DNA of 64,000 bases from the NCBI GenBank assembly GCA_015056575.1, contig SVGA01000003.1, positions 124,001 to 188,000 on the forward strand. The letters are read 5' to 3'. This document shows positions 63,934-64,000 of this stretch, piece after piece. This DNA comes from Butyrivibrio sp. (lineage in GTDB: Bacteria > Bacillota > Clostridia > Lachnospirales > Lachnospiraceae). The notes beneath the pieces are model-generated. The model did no database searches. It saw only the letters and a list, made by a program, of their open reading frames with translations, and was not told the origin of the DNA. Made by a program: the position numbers and the translations under genes. Position 1 is the stretch's first letter. Each line of letters begins with the position of its first letter.

Positions 63934-63984
63934 AATAATCCCCTTGTGATCAATAAATGGAACTTATTGTGCACGCTTATATTT

Positions 63985-63990
63985 ATTATA
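63985..63990 (-). promoter_or_regulatory. -10 box of the CbiD-like gene
   Basis: TATAAT on the - strand, about 50 bp before the ATG; its -35 would be beyond the window end. Confidence 0.5.
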
Positions 63991-64000
63991 CAATATGTCG

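Overview
The window looks like a chromosomal segment of an anaerobic Gram-positive bacterium of the Clostridia, most likely a Lachnospiraceae (Butyrivibrio-like). This is inferred from housekeeping gene order (yicC-gmk-rpoZ-rimO-pgsA, ruvA-ruvB-zapA, recA-recX), Bacillota-type -35/-10 promoters and SOS boxes, a GerW/DUF2953 pair, glycogen synthase, and surface proteins with a single C-terminal membrane segment. The species cannot be named from the sequence alone. No rRNA, tRNA, transposase, CRISPR array or prophage was seen.

Region 1 (1-2240, + strand) is the 3' end of an AT-rich polysaccharide locus: a truncated O-antigen ligase/polymerase and a secreted beta-helix protein. It converges through an 18-bp perfect terminator hairpin on Region 2 (2285-22094, - strand), a long exopolysaccharide operon read right to left. 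That operon holds a priming sugar-phosphate transferase, two GT4 enzymes, VanZ, two acyltransferases flanking a radical SAM/SPASM enzyme, a Wzy-type polymerase, further glycosyltransferases, a Wzx flippase, three pyruvyltransferase-family proteins and two ferredoxin/FrhB-like iron-sulfur proteins. Each FrhB-like gene overlaps a pyruvyltransferase-family gene by 4 bp. The glycan is therefore probably heavily decorated, perhaps with an anaerobic redox step. The far left of the operon is AT-rich and mosaic.

Region 3 (22434-30310) holds a membrane diguanylate cyclase with a product-inhibition site, recX, recA with two SOS boxes, a coiled-coil/J-domain protein, the GerW-DUF2953 pair, a small unknown gene and an HD-GYP protein whose HD dyad has become Tyr-Asp. 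Region 4 (30298-48691, - strand) is core: a class B PBP and a SEDS protein, U32 peptidase, zapA, ruvB, ruvA (with its own SOS-box promoter), HAD phosphatase, a voltage-gated-type K+ channel, a DEAD-box helicase, pgsA, rimO, rpoZ, gmk, yicC, an orphan uxaB with two LacI/CcpA-type operators, and trpS. A 165-bp palindromic element lies between yicC and uxaB.

Region 5 (48834-63933) contains rqcH (+), then on the - strand two large surface proteins (alanine-rich coiled coil; 1876-residue InlB-B/MBG repeat protein) that share a C-terminal VLGA-type motif and promoter words, a MurJ/SpoVB-like flippase, glgA, and a divergent CbiD-like protein without other visible cobalamin genes.
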